7,584 nucleotides of DNA from Candidatus Gerdarchaeota archaeon (GTDB lineage Archaea; Asgardarchaeota; Heimdallarchaeia; JABLTI01). This document shows, in pieces, positions 5,998-7,584 of the stretch. A program made the translations under genes and the position numbers. The stretch spans positions 1 to 7,584 of the forward strand of contig JAEOUJ010000224.1 of assembly GCA_016839405.1 (NCBI GenBank), written 5' to 3'. Positions within the stretch are counted from its first letter, which is position 1; each line of letters opens with the position of its first letter. The notes under the pieces were generated by a model. It did no database searches, was not told the DNA's origin, and was given only the letters and a program-made list of their open reading frames with translations.

Positions 5998-7584
5998 ATG
6001 AGAGTTGGCATTGTCTCCAGTTCCAGAACTTTCATGCAAAATCTGAAGAAAAATCTTATTCTGATAGTGGTAATGTCTTTTCTCTATGCAATAAATAGCT
6101 TCGCTATAGGTGAGATAAAACTACTTCCAAATGCACCTGATGGTGGCGGTGAACTAAGACCTTTTATATTCATACCTGCTTTAGCATCGATTATCTTTGG
6201 ACCAATTGTAGGCAGTTTTTCAGCTGGAATTGGTAATTTATTGATTGATTTTATTCAAGATAGATTAATACAAGGAGATATCCTTGATTTGGGAAATTTT
6301 GCTGGAATGGTAGGCAATTTCCTAGGAGCAGCTGTAGTAGGATTTCTTGCTTGGCGTTTGAAATTTGAAAAAGACGATAAAGTAATTTTATCGGGTAAAA
6401 TTTGGCTGAAATATCTTCAAAATGCTGTTGCTGCGATAATTGGAATGGGTTTAGTAACAGGTGAAACAATTGGTTTATTACGTGTAGCTTTTCAAAAATC
6501 AACTTGGGAAGTTGGCAATATAATTGCTACATCAATATTCTTTAGCAATACTCTCTTTTTGGCAATTACAATAATACCTCTTCAATTAGCTATTGGCACT
6601 TATGAAAAAATCAGAGCAAAACGTTATGATAAAGCATTACATAATTCAAAAAATGTAACATTGTTGGAAGAACCAGATAAATCCCTAGCTTTAATAGAGA
6701 AATTTGAAATAATTCCTGGTGCAGGCACAGATGGTTTAGTTAAAGGTGAATGGTCACAGATTAAAATGATCATTAGAAATAATACATATGTTCCAATGAC
6801 ATTCAGATTGGAAATTAATTGTGAAGATAGAATAAATCCTTCAGTATCATATACAAAACTACTGAAATCTCAAGAAATTGATGAAAAATTTTTCCAAATT
6901 AATCCTTTTAATGATGCAGATAGAATTTTTACTGTTTATATTAAAAGTTGGTCACCAACATTTAAAGAATTAACAGAAGTTTCGGACATAGGATTATCAG
7001 TTAGATATAGATATACCTATAACGCTTTAACACCTTTTGATCATCAATTTAATTTCTTTATGAAATTCTTATCGATTTGTTCGTTTGGGATTTTTGTATT
7101 TAATGTCATTAGATCTATATATAGTGAATCAGGAACACCTTTCCTAGATCAATATTTCATATGGGCGATGATTGTTTGTGGAGTAGAAATTATTGTTGTA
7201 TTTGGTTATTATATTTACAAATTAATTTCTGTTAAACAAAAAATTAAACGAATAAAACAAAAAGCAAAGGAAGATCAAGCTAAAGTCCAAGAAAAACGCG
7301 ATAAAGAACAACTCTATTATCAACAAGAGTTAATGAAAATCAAAGAACAATATGATCTTACTGTAGGTGAAATTGAACAAATACCTGAAGAACCAATAAC
7401 TTATGAAGAGATTATTGATGAGGTAGAAGTTGTAGAAGACGAACCAACTGAAATTTTGCATGAACCGGAAGTTGAGTTAGTAAAAGAAGGAATTCCAAAA
7501 GTACCATTACAGGATCAACTTGAGGAAATTTATCCATCTGAAATAGATGAAGAAATAATTGACGAAGAAGAATCAGAAGAAATT
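5998..7584 (+). CDS. Membrane protein with ECF-transporter S-component-like N-terminus and long cytosolic tail (3' end cut off)
   Basis: From the ATG at 5998 there are 529 codons without a stop up to the window end. Residues about 18-203 hold about six hydrophobic segments. GELRPFIFIPALASIIFGPIVG... and GIGNLLID resemble the first helices of ECF-type vitamin or ion uptake S components (QueT-like and relatives). Residues about 232-345 are a soluble, beta-strand-rich stretch that looks like an immunoglobulin-type domain (KGEWSQIKMIIRNNTYVPMTFRLEI). Two further membrane helices lie at about 351-372 and 383-410. A charged coiled coil follows (about 412-452), then a very acidic Glu-rich tail. No EcfA or EcfT gene is visible next to it, so the substrate and transport activity are unknown. 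The start is uncertain: in-frame ATGs also lie at 5923, 5983 and 6034, none with a clear ribosome-binding site. 6034 would start just before the first helix. Confidence 0.8.
   Translation, partial: MRVGIVSSSRTFMQNLKKNLILIVVMSFLYAINSFAIGEIKLLPNAPDGGGELRPFIFIPALASIIFGPIVGSFSAGIGNLLIDFIQDRLIQGDILDLGNFAGMVGNFLGAAVVGFLAWRLKFEKDDKVILSGKIWLKYLQNAVAAIIGMGLVTGETIGLLRVAFQKSTWEVGNIIATSIFFSNTLFLAITIIPLQLAIGTYEKIRAKRYDKALHNSKNVTLLEEPDKSLALIEKFEIIPGAGTDGLVKGEWSQIKMIIRNNTYVPMTFRLEINCEDRINPSVSYTKLLKSQEIDEKFFQINPFNDADRIFTVYIKSWSPTFKELTEVSDIGLSVRYRYTYNALTPFDHQFNFFMKFLSICSFGIFVFNVIRSIYSESGTPFLDQYFIWAMIVCGVEIIVVFGYYIYKLISVKQKIKRIKQKAKEDQAKVQEKRDKEQLYYQQELMKIKEQYDLTVGEIEQIPEEPITYEEIIDEVEVVEDEPTEILHEPEVELVKEGIPKVPLQDQLEEIYPSEIDEEIIDEEESEEI

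Noticed and set aside
6251..6502. Minus-strand open frame of 83 codons
   Set aside because: It is antisense to the membrane protein gene, whose plus frame is open for more than 500 codons with clear membrane helices.
5998..7584. Pyridoxine-specific S component linked to the pdxST genes
   Set aside because: It is tempting because of the B6 genes in the window, but it lies over 4 kb away with unrelated genes between, and nothing in the sequence shows the substrate.

Overview
The window is AT-rich and gene-dense, and it reads as archaeal chromosome. TATA-like boxes of the TTTATAAA type stand upstream of genes, oligo-T tracts follow stop codons, and the threonine-synthase-like protein has the N-terminal zinc ribbon common in archaeal family members. 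A large HEAT-repeat protein ends in zinc-binding modules that resemble eukaryotic ones. That last feature and the overall style suggest an Asgard archaeon, but this is inference; no rRNA or marker gene is present.

Layout from left to right. Bases 1-1588 (minus strand) hold the vitamin B6 operon pdxS-pdxT, with a one-base TAATG stop/start overlap; pdxT runs off the left edge. Bases 1589-1743 are a divergent control region with a perfect 11-bp inverted repeat and a self-complementary TATA box. Bases 1744-3192 (plus) encode a threonine-synthase-like fold-type II PLP protein. It lacks the Schiff-base lysine and has a C-terminal winged helix. Bases 3195-5261 (minus) encode a 688-residue HEAT-repeat protein with a coiled coil, a possible winged helix, a zinc ribbon and a RING-variant-like cluster; it converges on the previous gene with a 2-nt gap. 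Bases 5371-5829 (minus) encode a small DinB/ClbS-like four-helix-bundle protein followed by an oligo-T terminator. From about 5998 to the right edge (plus) runs an incomplete membrane protein. It has an ECF-transporter S-component-like N-terminus, an extracytoplasmic or cytosolic beta-rich domain, two more membrane segments and a long acidic tail.

The most notable unit is bases 1-3192. PdxS and PdxT together make pyridoxal 5'-phosphate (PLP). Divergent from them is a protein that looks like a dead PLP enzyme fused to a DNA-binding domain, and between them lies a palindrome placed where transcription of pdxS should start. Bacteria have a functionally similar arrangement, PdxR: a GntR helix-turn-helix fused to a fold-type I aminotransferase domain, divergent from pdxST. 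The proteins here belong to different folds, so this would be an independently evolved PLP-responsive (or amino-acid-responsive) regulator of vitamin B6 synthesis. The architecture and the lysine loss are seen directly; the regulatory role is inferred.

No stretch over 300 bases lacks a gene. No tRNA, rRNA, CRISPR array, insertion sequence or attachment site was recognised.
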